The translations under genes were made by a program, and so were the position numbers. Of a stretch of DNA of 64,000 bases, positions 36,280-46,006 are shown piece after piece. The notes under the pieces are model-generated. The model saw only the letters and a list, made by a program, of their open reading frames with translations, ran no database searches and had not been told where the DNA came from. How positions within the stretch are numbered: position 1 is the first letter of the stretch; each line of letters begins with the position of its first letter. This DNA is from Rhodopseudomonas palustris (GTDB lineage: Bacteria; Pseudomonadota; Alphaproteobacteria; Rhizobiales; Xanthobacteraceae): the NCBI GenBank assembly GCA_016215605.1, contig JACRJB010000048.1, forward strand, positions 47,860-111,859, in the 5' to 3' direction.

Positions 36280-38075
36280 GTCGACGGCAGCCGGACGACG
36301 AAGCGGGCGCCGGCGATCGTCGGCTCGCCTTCGGCGTCGCGCGGGCCGGGGCGGTTCTCGGCGCGGATCTTGCCGCCATGGGCTTCGACGATCTGCTTGG
36401 AGATCGACAGGCCGAGGCCCGAATTCTGGCCGAAGCCCTGATGCGGCCGGTCGGTGTAGAAGCGCTCGAAGATCTTGTCGAAGGCGTCGTCGCGAATGCC
36501 GGGGCCTTCATCGTCGACCACGATTTCGATCTCGGTCTTGCGGCGGCGGCAGACGATCTGGACCTTGCCGCCCTCGCGCGAGAACGACTGCGCGTTGGAC
36601 AACAGGTTGGAGATCACCTGGCCGAGCCGGGAGTCGTGGCCGGGCACCGAGAACGGATCGTTCGCCGGCCCCTCGAAACGCACGTCGACCAGCGCATTGT
36701 TGCCCAGCCGCGTCTCGTTGGCGACCAGCGTCAGCGTCGTCAGCAGCCGGCGCAGATCGACCGGGGCGGCATCCTGGCGCTGCAATTCGGCGTCGAGGCG
36801 GCTGGCGTCGGAGATGTCGGAGATCAGCCGGTCGAGCCGTTTGACGTCGTGCTCGATCACCGCCAGCAAACGCGACCGGCTGTTGGCGTTCTTGGCCAGC
36901 GGCAGCGTCTCGACCGCCGAGCGCAGCGAGGTCAGCGGGTTTTTCAGTTCGTGCGAAACGTCGGCGGCGAAGCGCTCGATCGCCTCGATGCGGTTGTACA
37001 GCGAATCCGTCATCTCGCGCAGCGCGCCCGACAGATGCCCGATCTCGTCGCGGCGGGTGGTGAAGTCCGGAATCTCCACGCGGGCGCGGATGCGGCGGCG
37101 GACCCGTTCGGCGGCGTCGGCGAGCCGTCGCACCGGACCCGCGATGGTCGAGGCCAGCAGCACCGACAGCACGAACATCACGATCGCCGCGAGCCCGAAG
37201 ATCTTCAGGATGGCGAGCCGCTCGGCGGTGACCATCTGGTCGATGTCGTCGCCCTGGGTCGACAGCATCAGCGCGCCGTGGATGGCGCGGAAGCGCTGCA
37301 CCGGCACCGCGACCGAGACGATCACTTCGCCGCGGTCGTTGATCCGCACCATCGAGTTCTTCTGGCCCTTCAGCGAATCGGCGACCTCCTGGTAGCCGTT
37401 GCCGTTCTCGGGCCCGAGTTCGCGATACAGCGGCAAGTCGCCGCGATTGAGCCAGGTGCGAACCGCGATCATCGCGCGCTCGACGATGCCGGGCTTCTCG
37501 GTGGTCGGCGGCGGCAATTCGAAACGCATCACGTCGCCGCGGCCATACAGGCTGCGGCTGTCGAGGATCAGCACGCCGTCGCGGTCGTAGATCCGCGCCC
37601 GGGTCTTGGTCGGCGAGATCAGCCGCCGCAGCACCGGCGCGACACGCTCGGGGTTGATCGGGAAGTCGAGCACCGCGAATTCGTCCGGCGGGCCGTAGGT
37701 TTCGCCGGGCTTGAGATCCAGCAGCCGGTCCGGATCGATGGTGATGGTGTTGGTTTCGACGGTGGCGGAAGCGGCAATCGCGCCGGCGATGATTTCCGCC
37801 TGCACCAGCAGGCTCTGCGCGCGGGCGTCGATCAGGCCGGCGCGGAACTGCGACAGGTAGAGAATGCTCGCCGACAGCGCCATCAGGCCGGCGAGGTTGA
37901 GCGACAGGATTCGCCGCGTCAGGCTGGAGAAGCTCAGCGTGAAGAAGAACTGCCCGGCGCGCCGCGCCCAGGCGAGCGGGCGCGACCACGGCCGGACCGG
38001 AGTCACGGCCTCGTCCTGCGCGGGGGCGTCGTCCCCGGCGCGGACCTCTTGATCAGGCGCGGTGCGATCCAGCAA
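36276..38075 (-). CDS. chvG: Sensor histidine kinase ChvG
   Basis: 599 residues. Two membrane segments (about 55-77 and 288-312) bound a periplasmic domain of some 200 residues; HAMP follows, then the phospho-acceptor His375 in ADVSHELKNPLTSL, and an ATPase domain with SNLLSNAQSFS, DEGPGI and GLGLSISKQIV. With ChvI it responds to acid and envelope stress in Rhizobiales. Starts at TTG 38075; no better codon is in frame. Confidence 0.94.
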   Translation of the reverse strand: MLDRTAPDQEVRAGDDAPAQDEAVTPVRPWSRPLAWARRAGQFFFTLSFSSLTRRILSLNLAGLMALSASILYLSQFRAGLIDARAQSLLVQAEIIAGAIAASATVETNTITIDPDRLLDLKPGETYGPPDEFAVLDFPINPERVAPVLRRLISPTKTRARIYDRDGVLILDSRSLYGRGDVMRFELPPPTTEKPGIVERAMIAVRTWLNRGDLPLYRELGPENGNGYQEVADSLKGQKNSMVRINDRGEVIVSVAVPVQRFRAIHGALMLSTQGDDIDQMVTAERLAILKIFGLAAIVMFVLSVLLASTIAGPVRRLADAAERVRRRIRARVEIPDFTTRRDEIGHLSGALREMTDSLYNRIEAIERFAADVSHELKNPLTSLRSAVETLPLAKNANSRSRLLAVIEHDVKRLDRLISDISDASRLDAELQRQDAAPVDLRRLLTTLTLVANETRLGNNALVDVRFEGPANDPFSVPGHDSRLGQVISNLLSNAQSFSREGGKVQIVCRRRKTEIEIVVDDEGPGIRDDAFDKIFERFYTDRPHQGFGQNSGLGLSISKQIVEAHGGKIRAENRPGPRDAEGEPTIAGARFVVRLPST

Positions 38076-38176
38076 TGGCCCAGCCTGCCCGGATGGTGGC
38101 GATAAGCGACGACGGCATTCTACCGCAGTGCGGCGGCGGCGTCAGGCGCCGATGCGCCTGCGGCGATGTGCGCCGA

Positions 38177-38878
38177 TCAGGTTTCCTTGAAACGATAGCC
38201 GACGCCGTACAGCGTCTCGATCATCTCGAAATCGTCGTCGACGACTTTGAACTTCTTGCGCAGCCGCTTGATGTGGCTGTCGATGGTGCGGTCGTCGACA
38301 TAGACCTGATCGTCATAGGCGGCGTCCATCAGCGCGTTGCGGCTTTTCACCACGCCGGGACGGGTCGCCAGCGCCTGCAGGATCAGGAATTCGGTGACGG
38401 TGAGCGTCACCGGCTCGTTCTTCCAGGTGCAGGTGTGGCGCTCCGGGTCCATCCGCAGCAGGCCGCGGTCCAGCGCCTTGGCGTCGGTCTCCTTCGGCAC
38501 CGCGGCGGGATCCTTCGGCGCCGAGCGTCGCAGCACCGCCTTGACACGCTCGACCAGCAGACGCTGCGAGAACGGTTTGCGGATGAAATCGTCGGCGCCC
38601 ATCTTGAGGCCGAACAATTCGTCGATCTCCTCGTCCTTGGAGGTGAGGAAGATCACCGGCAGATCGGATTTCTGCCGCAGCCGCCGCAGCGTCTCCATGC
38701 CGTCCATCCGCGGCATCTTGATATCGAGGATGGCGAGGTCGGGCGGCGAGGTGCGGAATCCGTCGAGCGCCGAGGCGCCATCCGTGTAGGTCATGATCCG
38801 GTAGCCCTCGGCTTCCAGAGCGATCGAGACGGACGTCAGGATGTTGCGGTCGTCGTCGACCAGGGCGATTGTTGGCAT
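38177..38878 (-). CDS. chvI: Response regulator ChvI
   Basis: 233 residues, OmpR family. Receiver domain with phospho-acceptor Asp52 ([12 protein letters not shown]), acid pocket DDD at 8-10, K in FIRKPF, and a C-terminal winged helix ([18 protein letters not shown]). Start ATG 38878. Partner of ChvG 101 bp downstream; lies near pckA, which is known to be controlled by ChvI in related bacteria. Confidence 0.95.
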   Translation of the reverse strand: MPTIALVDDDRNILTSVSIALEAEGYRIMTYTDGASALDGFRTSPPDLAILDIKMPRMDGMETLRRLRQKSDLPVIFLTSKDEEIDELFGLKMGADDFIRKPFSQRLLVERVKAVLRRSAPKDPAAVPKETDAKALDRGLLRMDPERHTCTWKNEPVTLTVTEFLILQALATRPGVVKSRNALMDAAYDDQVYVDDRTIDSHIKRLRKKFKVVDDDFEMIETLYGVGYRFKET

Positions 38879-39090
38879 GAAGCTCTTTCCGAAACGGCGT
38901 GGCTGGACCGCGAACGATTCGGCGATCAGCGGTTGAGGTTGCCCAAAAAGCACAGTCAACGAGCAATGCAAGCTGGGCTGAAATGTGGCCGGTTCCCAAA
39001 TCCAGCGCCCGGGCGCGGGCCGGCATTGATATAAGCCTGTTTTCTGGGCATCAAAGCCCTGTCCGGCAATGAATTGGCAGAATATTACCA

Positions 39091-39825
39091 ATGCAGCCCA
39101 CCGACGATTTCGATGCCCCAAAGCTCGCCAAGTCGCTTCTGCGCCGCCGCCGCGAGGGCGCCCTCGCGACCCTGCTGCGCGGCAGCGGCGCGCCGTATTG
39201 CTCGCTGGTGAACCTCGCCAGCGCCCCGGACGGCTCGCCGATCCTGCTGATTTCCCGCCTGGCGGTGCACACCAAGAATGTGCTGGCCGACCCGCGGGTG
39301 TCGCTGATGCTCGACGAACGCGCCGAGGGTGATCCGCTGGAAGGCGCCCGGATCATGCTGCTCGGCACCGCGGTCGAGGCCGGTGCTGCCGACATTGCGG
39401 TGCTCCGGCGACGCTATCTCGCCGCCCACCCCGGCGCGGAGGGCTACATCGATTTCAGCGACTTCTCGCTGTTCCGGATCGAAAGCAGCGGAGCCCATCT
39501 GGTCGCCGGCTTTGGCCGCATCGTCGATCTCGATCCGGCGGACTATCTGACAAACCTCGACGGCGCCGGATGGCTGCTGGAATCCGAGCCGTCCGCGGTC
39601 GAACACATGAATGCGGATCATTTGAGCACGATGAATCTTTATGCGACCCGGCTGCTCGGCGCTGCGGCGGCGGATTGGCGCTGCACCGGCCTCGACCCCG
39701 AGGGGATCGACCTGCAGGCCGGAAAGACCGCGCTGCGGCTGGAATTTCCGCAGCGCGTGACCAGCGCGGCAGGGCTGCGGGACATGCTGAAACGCATGGC
39801 AGACATTGCGCGCGGTACGCTGTGA
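39091..39825 (+). CDS. HugZ-type PPOX/heme-utilisation protein
   Basis: 244 residues: a flavin-reductase-like split barrel ([20 protein letters not shown]) and C-terminal DUF2470-like part with EHMNADH. HugZ proteins bind or degrade heme. ATG 39091 in AT-rich context; divergent from chvI by 212 bp. Convergent orientation with nothing; pckA follows after 187 bp. Confidence 0.8.
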   Translation: MQPTDDFDAPKLAKSLLRRRREGALATLLRGSGAPYCSLVNLASAPDGSPILLISRLAVHTKNVLADPRVSLMLDERAEGDPLEGARIMLLGTAVEAGAADIAVLRRRYLAAHPGAEGYIDFSDFSLFRIESSGAHLVAGFGRIVDLDPADYLTNLDGAGWLLESEPSAVEHMNADHLSTMNLYATRLLGAAAADWRCTGLDPEGIDLQAGKTALRLEFPQRVTSAAGLRDMLKRMADIARGTL

Positions 39826-39924
39826 CTTGAGCCAGCGCAATGTCTTCGGGCGGTAAACCAAATACTGCCGCCCGGGTTGGCAAAGCCTTCGTTCGCCACT
39901 ATTCAGTCGCCCCACTGGACCTAG

Positions 39925-39948
39925 GCGGTATATATTGACGTTTACCGC
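39925..39948. promoter_or_regulatory. Inverted repeat in the pckA promoter region
   Basis: GCGGTA-N12-TACCGC spans TATATTGACG 65 to 88 bases before the pckA start; a further GCGGTAAAC at 39850-39858 is an exact inverse of GTTTACCGC at 39940-39948. Position overlaps a likely -10 region (TATATT), as expected for an operator. Confidence 0.4.
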
Positions 39949-40012
39949 GGGCTGAAGCGCATTGGCGGCAATCGCGCGATCGGGACAACGCGGACTCGAG
40001 GAGGATTCATTC

Positions 40013-41626
40013 GTGCAAGAGACGGGCGTGCATAACGGTGCTCATGGCGCCGACAAATTCGGTCTTAAAAATCTGAAGGGCGTTAACTGGAATTTCGGCG
40101 CGCCGCAGCTCTACGAGCATGCCTTGCGTGCCGGCGAAGCGGTGCTGTCGGCTGATGGCGCGCTGTGCGCCGACACCGGCGTGTTCACCGGCCGCAGTCC
40201 GAAGGACAAGTTCACGGTCCGCGACGCCACCACCGAGACCACGATGTGGTGGGGTGGTAATCAGTCGATCACCGCCGATCAGTTCGAGACGCTGTATCAG
40301 GACTTTCTCAAGCACGCCGAAGGCAAGACGCTGTTCGCGCAGGACCTGTATGGCGGCGCCGACCCGTCGTTCCAGATCAAGACCCGCGTGTTCACCGAAC
40401 TCGCCTGGCACTCGCTGTTCATCCGCACGCTGCTGCGCCGTCCGGATCGTGACGCGCTCGCGAGCTTCGTTCCCGAACTGACGCTGATCGACCTGCCGAG
40501 CTTCCGCGCCGATCCGAAGCGCCATGGCTGCAAATCCGAGAACGTCGTCGCGATCGATTTCGCCCGCAAGATCGTGCTGATCGGCGGCACCCAATACGCC
40601 GGCGAGATGAAGAAGAGCGTGTTCACCACGCTGAACTACTATCTGCCCGACAAGGGCGTGCTGCCGATGCACTGCTCGGCGAATGTCGGCCCCGCCGGCG
40701 ACACCGCGATCTTCTTCGGCCTGTCCGGCACCGGCAAGACCACGCTGTCGGCCGACCCGAACCGCACGCTGATCGGCGACGACGAGCACGGCTGGGGCAA
40801 GGACGGCGTCTTCAACTTCGAAGGCGGCTGCTACGCCAAGTGCATCAAGCTGTCGCCGGAAGCCGAGCCCGAGATCTTCGCGGCCTCGTCGCGGTTCGGC
40901 GCCGTGCTCGAGAACGTCGTGCTCGACGAAATCACCCGCAAGCCGGATTTCGACGACGGCTCCAAGACCGAGAACACGCGTTCTGCTTACCCGCTCGAAT
41001 CGATCCCGAACGCCTCGCTGACCGGCCGCGCCGGCCAGCCGAAAAACGTCGTGATGCTCGCGGCCGACGCCTTCGGCGTGATGCCGCCGATCGCCAAGCT
41101 GACCCCGGCGCAGGCGATGTATCACTTCCTGTCCGGCTACACCGCCAAGGTCGCCGGCACCGAGCGCGGCGTCACCGAGCCGACGCCGGAATTCTCGACC
41201 TGCTTCGGCTCGCCGTTCCTGCCGCGCGATCCGTCGGTGTACGGCAACATGCTGCGCGAGCTGATCGCCAAGCACAATGTCGACTGCTGGCTGGTGAACA
41301 CCGGCTGGACCGGCGGCATCTACGGCACCGGTCACCGTATGCCGATCAAGGTCACCCGCGCGCTCTTGACCGCGGCGCTCGACGGCAGCCTGCGCAACGT
41401 CGAGTTCCGCACCGATCCTTACTTCGGCTTCGCTGTGCCGACGTCACTGCATGGCGTGCCGACCGAGATCCTCGACCCGGTGAAGACCTGGGCCGACAAG
41501 GCTGCGTTCGACACCACCGCCCGCAAGCTGGTCGGCATGTTCCAGAAGAACTTCGCCAAGTTCGAAGCGCAGGTCGACGCCGAAGTCCGCGCCGCCGCGC
41601 CGGACGTCAAGCTCGCGGCCGAGTAA
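40013..41626 (+). CDS. pckA: Phosphoenolpyruvate carboxykinase (ATP)
   Basis: 537 residues. ATP-type PEPCK: substrate motif SPKDKF, kinase 1a loop GLSGTGKTT at 236-244, [22 protein letters not shown], and conserved C-terminal DPYFGFAVP. Converts oxaloacetate to PEP in gluconeogenesis. GTG 40013 is preceded by GAGGAGG at ideal distance. The final 92 codons are duplicated, about 94% identical, at 42991-43266; the gene itself is intact. Confidence 0.96.
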   Translation: MQETGVHNGAHGADKFGLKNLKGVNWNFGAPQLYEHALRAGEAVLSADGALCADTGVFTGRSPKDKFTVRDATTETTMWWGGNQSITADQFETLYQDFLKHAEGKTLFAQDLYGGADPSFQIKTRVFTELAWHSLFIRTLLRRPDRDALASFVPELTLIDLPSFRADPKRHGCKSENVVAIDFARKIVLIGGTQYAGEMKKSVFTTLNYYLPDKGVLPMHCSANVGPAGDTAIFFGLSGTGKTTLSADPNRTLIGDDEHGWGKDGVFNFEGGCYAKCIKLSPEAEPEIFAASSRFGAVLENVVLDEITRKPDFDDGSKTENTRSAYPLESIPNASLTGRAGQPKNVVMLAADAFGVMPPIAKLTPAQAMYHFLSGYTAKVAGTERGVTEPTPEFSTCFGSPFLPRDPSVYGNMLRELIAKHNVDCWLVNTGWTGGIYGTGHRMPIKVTRALLTAALDGSLRNVEFRTDPYFGFAVPTSLHGVPTEILDPVKTWADKAAFDTTARKLVGMFQKNFAKFEAQVDAEVRAAAPDVKLAAE

Positions 41627-41634
41627 GCGCCGGA

Positions 41635-41669
41635 AGCTTAACCCCCACGAAACTCGTGGGGGTTAAGCT
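41635..41669. repeat. Perfect 16-bp inverted repeat at the islet's left edge
   Basis: AGCTTAACCCCCACGA / TCGTGGGGGTTAAGCT around AAC, nine bases after the pckA stop. No T-run follows, so a plain terminator is less likely than a recombination or attachment site, but termination for pckA is possible. Confidence 0.7.
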
Positions 41670-41768
41670 AATCTCCGACCGCCCGTCGTGAGAAACTTGT
41701 CGACCTTTATCCGACACCGCCACCGGGAAAACTAAACACCTAGCACTTACGCAACGTGGGGCTGATAA

Positions 41769-42083
41769 TCACTTAGAGAGAAGGCCCGCTATAAAAGCAA
41801 GGATCGCAACAAAGCCGCTCCCGACTATGTGAATCATAACCCCTTCCGACCACCGCTCCCAGCCGGAAGCTGACTGCACTATATACACTTGAAGACCATC
41901 GATATCAGGTAGTGGGGGTACTCCTCTCATTACCTCCGGGTTTATTTGAATGATTGACTCGCCGCGGGCCGGATTGTCCGCGCCGTATTCTTCCTGAGCA
42001 TCCATTTGGCCGACCTTCTGGTTGTCACCAGGAGGTTTCTCATGGCGCGGGGGCTTCCCCTCGCCACTCGTCAGTGTACTCAT
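41769..42083 (-). CDS. Small tail-anchored protein, uncharacterised
   Basis: 104 residues. The first 50 are hydrophilic and Pro/Gln-rich, then VMRGVPPLPDIDGLQVYIVQ, and a single C-terminal membrane segment (IHIVGSGFVAILAFIAGLL), as in tail-anchored proteins. The AAATATTTTTTC-rich region is to its 5' side. Function unknown; shares the islet with an RHH regulator. Confidence 0.5.
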   Translation of the reverse strand: MSTLTSGEGKPPRHEKPPGDNQKVGQMDAQEEYGADNPARGESIIQINPEVMRGVPPLPDIDGLQVYIVQSASGWERWSEGVMIHIVGSGFVAILAFIAGLLSK

Positions 42084-42472
42084 AGTTGAAGACTCCTCTT
42101 CGATCCCTCGATTAGAAAGCCCCGGGGGATCGCATCGGGGAGGCTTACCCGGTCGTCAAACGCAACCCTCGCCGGGAGCCGTAGTACGCGTCAGTCCTGA
42201 TTGCCATGTTGCCCTCCGATTAAGTGAGATGGCTCGATTGCTGCTCTCGCACTCGGGAATAGAGATGCGAGCTAAGGTTCCTCTCTGGAACCTCGCTTAG
42301 ACTAGAATGCCTTTCATGTATCTGCAACCCAAAAAATGGGTCTAAAAATATTTTTTCACTGAAATTTTGACACCCTTGTTGACGTTTGTGAATTTTAGGC
42401 CCATTGTTTGCGCGTCTAATTATGACGCGCACTGCGTATGGTCGCGGTGCCGATTAGCCGTGAGGTCCTACC

Positions 42473-42763
42473 ATGACAGTTATTGACGAGAGCGGGCCTG
42501 CCCCGGGCGGTGCCGCGCGGAAGCCGCGCGGTCGGCCTAAGAGCGCCGAATCAGGCACGAGACTTCACCTGTACTTGCCGGACTCGCTCACCGGTCGCCT
42601 GCAGGAACTTCAGCGTGATACATATGCTGGTTCGATCACCGAGGTGATCAAGAACGCGCTCACCCTCTACGCAGCTGCTGTTGAAGAACATAAGAATGGT
42701 GGCAGGGTCTACTTCAAACGAAAAGACGAGGCGGGCGAGCGACAGTTAGCTCTCTTCATTTGA
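42473..42763 (+). CDS. Ribbon-helix-helix-type regulator with basic arm
   Basis: 96 residues. An AT-hook-like basic stretch (RKPRGRPKSAE, 19-29) leads into a ribbon-helix-helix pattern (TRLHLYLPDSLTGRLQELQ, GSITEVIKNALTLYAAAV). RHH proteins bind operators as dimers; small ones serve as regulators on mobile elements. Terminator follows directly. Its AT-rich upstream holds TTGACA and TTGACG as possible -35 boxes. Confidence 0.7.
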   Translation: MTVIDESGPAPGGAARKPRGRPKSAESGTRLHLYLPDSLTGRLQELQRDTYAGSITEVIKNALTLYAAAVEEHKNGGRVYFKRKDEAGERQLALFI

Positions 42764-42793
42764 ATGAATAATGATGTTGTTGTTCAATATCCG

Positions 42794-42829
42794 AAAGAGG
42801 GCGGCACCTTGCCGCCCTCTTTGTATTTT
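42794..42829 (+). terminator. Rho-independent terminator
   Basis: AAAGAGGGCGGC / GCCGCCCTCTTT with a short loop, then GTATTTT, 31 bases after the regulator's stop. Confidence 0.9.
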
Positions 42830-42990
42830 CCGTTCTCGCTTCGGGCAATCCCGCGTATTATAAGTGCTGCAAACTCACCATCTTCATTGCTCGGCTTGAC
42901 TAGGCGACCTCGCACAGCGTCTGCGATGCATGGACTGCGAAGTCGTAGCTCTGGCGGCGAGGACAGGCGGGGCGCGGCGCGTGCGGCAGC

Positions 42991-43266
42991 GTCACCCGCG
43001 CGCTGCTGACCGCGGCGCTCGACGGCAGCCTGCGCAATGTCGAGTTCCGCACCGATCCTTACTTCGGCTTCGCGGTCCCGACCGCGCTGCCGGGCGTGCC
43101 GAGCGAGATCCTCGATCCGGTGAAGACCTGGGCCGACAAGGCCGCGTTCGACACCACCGCGGGCAAGCTGGTCGGCATGTTCCAGAAGAACTTCGCCAAG
43201 TTCGAAGCGCAGGTCGACGCTGAAGTCCGCGCCGCCGCGCCGGACGTCAAGCTCGCGGCCGAGTAA
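42991..43266 (+). pseudogene. Displaced duplicate of the pckA 3' end
   Basis: 276 bases matching 41351-41626 with about 16 substitutions by hand count and no gaps, including the stop. Four of the 91 codons change the residue (Ser/Ala, His/Pro, Thr/Ser, Arg/Gly); the others are silent, so both copies evolved under coding constraint. Upstream of 42991 the sequence is unrelated to pckA, and the native-looking terminator follows at 43293. Confidence 0.9.
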
Positions 43267-43292
43267 GCGCTGCAGCGATCGTCAGAGTTGCG

Positions 43293-43323
43293 AAGGGCGG
43301 CCGCGAGGCCGCCCTTTTCGTTT
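43293..43323 (+). terminator. Probable original pckA terminator
   Basis: AAGGGCGGC / GCCGCCCTT with loop CGCGAG, followed by TTCGTTT; lies 27 bases after the displaced pckA stop. Confidence 0.85.
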
Positions 43324-43440
43324 GGGAATGCTTCATTGAAGCGCTGCGTTTTCGTCCCGCCCACAATGGCGCAACGCCTCGCCACAGGGCTGGCGGCTCA
43401 AACCAAATGTGTGAGGCCGAGACCGACGATCGTGCGGGAC

Positions 43441-44319
43441 TTACCGTCCCGCCAACTCGATCGCGTCCGCGATCGCGATGGTCTTCTTGGCGATTTCGGC
43501 GTGCAGGCGCTCGACCATGCGGCCGTCGAGCTGGATCGCGCCGCGGCCGCGGTTTTCCGGGCGCTCGAACGCGGCCAGGATCGCACGCGCCTGCGCCACG
43601 TCGTCCGCCGGCGGGGTGAAGGTGGCGTTGCAGGCGTCGATCTGGCCGGGATGGATCAGCGTCTTGCCGTCGAAGCCGAGGTCGCGCGCCTGAGCGCATT
43701 CCTGGGCAAAGCCGTCGATATTGGCGATGTCGCTGTAGGGGCCGTCGAGCACGACGAGGCCGTGGACCCGCGCGGCGAGGATGCAGTGGGTGATCATCGG
43801 GATCATCGTGCTGCGCCCCGGCAGCATGCGGATGCCGGTCTCGCGCGAAATGTCGTTCGGCCCGAACACGAAGCCGGCCAGCCGCATCTCGGAATCGTGC
43901 GCCTGCGCCGCCAGTTCCTCGGCGTGCAGCACGCCGCGCGCGGTCTCGATCATGATCCAGACCCGGATCGCCATGTCGGCATTGAGATCGCTGAGCCGGT
44001 CGGCGACCGCCGTGAGATCCTCCACACTCGACACCTTGGGCACCAGGATGCCGTCCGGCTTCACCTTCGCGGCCATCGCGATGTCGTCGAGCCACCACGG
44101 CGAATCCAGCGCGTTGATCCGCACCAGCACCTCACGGTGCCCGAAGCCTTTGGCGGCGACCGCGGCCGCGACCTGATCGCGCGCCGTGGCCTTGGCGTCC
44201 GGCGCCACGGCGTCTTCGAGGTCGAGAATCAGGCCGTCGGCGGGCAGCAGGCGGGCCTTCTCCAGCGCCCGCGCGTTCGAACCCGGCATGAACAACAGGC
44301 TGCGGCGCGGTCGGATCAT
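43441..44319 (-). CDS. HpcH/CitE-type CoA ester lyase
   Basis: 292 residues, TIM-barrel: RRSLLFMPGSNARALEKA, DGLILDLEDAV, REVLVRIN, VPKVSSVEDL, MIETARGVL and GFDGKTLIHPGQI are typical of citrate-lyase beta/malyl-CoA lyase-like enzymes. Likely cleaves or forms malyl- or citramalyl-CoA; exact substrate not fixed by sequence. Start ATG 44319. Confidence 0.87.
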   Translation of the reverse strand: MIRPRRSLLFMPGSNARALEKARLLPADGLILDLEDAVAPDAKATARDQVAAAVAAKGFGHREVLVRINALDSPWWLDDIAMAAKVKPDGILVPKVSSVEDLTAVADRLSDLNADMAIRVWIMIETARGVLHAEELAAQAHDSEMRLAGFVFGPNDISRETGIRMLPGRSTMIPMITHCILAARVHGLVVLDGPYSDIANIDGFAQECAQARDLGFDGKTLIHPGQIDACNATFTPPADDVAQARAILAAFERPENRGRGAIQLDGRMVERLHAEIAKKTIAIADAIELAGR

Positions 44320-44505
44320 CGGTCGGTTCCCTCGGTGCCCGGAAAACGTTGGCGATATCATTTCGGCCTGCGCGCCGGAAGACTTGTTCGCGACGGCATC
44401 CTGTGATTATGCGGGCAGGATCAGGCGCGCCCGTGTCCTGATCGCAGATCCGGGTTCCACTTTCGCATAGGCGATACACCCGCGTCCCCTGGAGGTACTG
44501 CGCTG

Positions 44506-45150
44506 ATGACGTCGTTTCCGAAAACATTGATCGAGGGCTACGAGGCATTCCGGACGCAGCGGCTGCCGACCGAGCAGACCCGCTACCGCGAACTGTCGGA
44601 GCGCGGTCAATCGCCGGAGGTGATGGTGATCGGCTGCTGCGACAGTCGCGTCTCGCCGGAGGTGATCTTCGACGCTGGTCCCGGCGAAATCTTCGTGGTG
44701 CGCAACGTCGCCAATCTGGTGCCGGTGTACGAGCCCGACGGCGGCGCGCACGGCGTCTCGGCGGCGCTGGAATTCGCCGTGCAGGTGCTGAAGGTCAAGC
44801 ACATCGTGGTGCTCGGCCACGCTCAGTGCGGTGGCATCAAGGCGTTCACCGACAAGACGCCGCCGCTGACCGAAAGCGACTTCATCGGCCGCTGGATGTC
44901 GATGTTCATCAAGCCCGGAGAAGTGGTCGAGCAGCGCGACCACGAAAACCAGCAGGATTTCCGCACCCGGATCGAGAAGGCGGCCGTGCACCGCAGCCTC
45001 GAAAACCTGATGACCTTCCCCTGCATCAAGATCCTGGTCGAACGCGGCCGGCTGCAGCTACACGGCGCGTATTTCGGCGTCGCCGCCGGCGATCTGTTCG
45101 TGCTCGATCCCGACAGCAAGGAATTTCGCCCGGCCGCCCCGCGCGGCTGA
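44506..45150 (+). CDS. Beta-class carbonic anhydrase
   Basis: 214 residues. Zinc ligands Cys44 and Asp46/Arg48 in CCDSR, His105 and Cys108 in GHAQCGG. Interconverts CO2 and bicarbonate. GGAGGTACTGCGCTG leads to ATG. Divergent from the lyase gene by 186 bp. Confidence 0.94.
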   Translation: MTSFPKTLIEGYEAFRTQRLPTEQTRYRELSERGQSPEVMVIGCCDSRVSPEVIFDAGPGEIFVVRNVANLVPVYEPDGGAHGVSAALEFAVQVLKVKHIVVLGHAQCGGIKAFTDKTPPLTESDFIGRWMSMFIKPGEVVEQRDHENQQDFRTRIEKAAVHRSLENLMTFPCIKILVERGRLQLHGAYFGVAAGDLFVLDPDSKEFRPAAPRG

Positions 45151-45192
45151 GCGAGAACGCCCTGCGATCGGCCTGCGGCTTGTTCAAACGCT

Positions 45193-45268
45193 CGTTATGG
45201 CCCGGCTCGACCCGTCCATCCGTCATCTGACGAAGACAATGGATGCGCGGGTCCAGCCCGCGCATGAC
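45193..45268. repeat. Dispersed intergenic palindrome, family A
   Basis: CGTTATGGCCCGGCTCGACC / GGGTCCAGCCCGCGCATGACG; between convergent genes. Confidence 0.75.
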
Positions 45269-45281
45269 GTGGTCATCGGAG

Positions 45282-45848
45282 CTAGTGCCCGCTTTTGTCG
45301 CCGCTGCCGTGGTCGCCGCCCCAGCGGTCGGATAGCGCCATCACCAGGGTCGAGACCACGAACACCAGATGGATGCCGACCAGCCAGCCGAGCCGAGTCG
45401 AATCGTAGCCGGCATCGAGGTTCATGAACGCCTTCAGCACCTGGATCGCCGAGATCGCCACGATGGAGGCGAGCAGCTTCTGCTTCAGGCCGGCGAAATC
45501 GACCTTGGTCATCCATTCCGGCCAGTCCTGGTGATTGCGCGGATCGATCCGCGACACGAAGTTCTCATAGCCGGAGAACACCACGATCAGCACCAGATTG
45601 CCGGTGAGCGACACGTCGATCAGGCTGAGGACGCCGAGGATGATGTCGGATTCCTTGGCGAGCGACGCGTGCAGGATCAGTTCGCCGAGCAGCACCACGA
45701 ATTTGTACAGCAGCACCACGAGGCTGACGACGAGGCCGAAGTAGAACGGCGCCATCAACCAGCGGCTGTTGAACAGCACGGTCTCGAAACCGCGCTCGAT
45801 GCGCTTCGTGGACGACAGGGGCTTTGGCGGATCGGGCTGGTCGGTCAT
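45282..45848 (-). CDS. UPF0114/YqhA-family membrane protein
   Basis: 188 residues, four membrane segments (about 28-52, 66-95, 125-145, 155-173). Conserved features are RGFETVLFNSRWLMAPFYF and EWMTKVDFAGLKQKLL, matching TIGR00645. Function unknown. A short His/Gly tail ends the protein. Confidence 0.88.
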   Translation of the reverse strand: MTDQPDPPKPLSSTKRIERGFETVLFNSRWLMAPFYFGLVVSLVVLLYKFVVLLGELILHASLAKESDIILGVLSLIDVSLTGNLVLIVVFSGYENFVSRIDPRNHQDWPEWMTKVDFAGLKQKLLASIVAISAIQVLKAFMNLDAGYDSTRLGWLVGIHLVFVVSTLVMALSDRWGGDHGSGDKSGH

Positions 45849-46006
45849 GATGCGGCCGTGGGCAATGAAGCTGCAACAGCCTAGCGCGCCGGCGCGCTCG
45901 CGTCAGTACCGTTGCGGACCCTGAATGCAAATGGCCGGGACGAGCCCCGGCCATTGCAAGATCTGGAGGGTGGGCAAAGCGAAGCGTGCCCACCCTACGA
46001 CGTAAT

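Larger units (their letters stand above)
41632..42990. mobile_element. Integrative islet inserted at the pckA 3' end
   Basis: 1.36 kb between the pckA stop and a displaced, diverged copy of the last 276 bp of pckA. It carries two small genes and a strong inverted repeat at its left edge, and is visibly richer in A+T. No integrase or transposase was found. Best read as a small genomic islet whose entry rebuilt the pckA 3' end, or as residue of a larger element. Confidence 0.55.

Noticed and set aside
41635..41669. Inverted repeat after pckA as a Rho-independent terminator
   Set aside because: No T tract follows and the original terminator is seen at 43293; kept as an islet-edge repeat.
41632..42990. 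Prophage or transposon in the pckA islet
   Set aside because: No integrase, transposase or terminal repeats of an IS; the two genes are a regulator and a small membrane protein.
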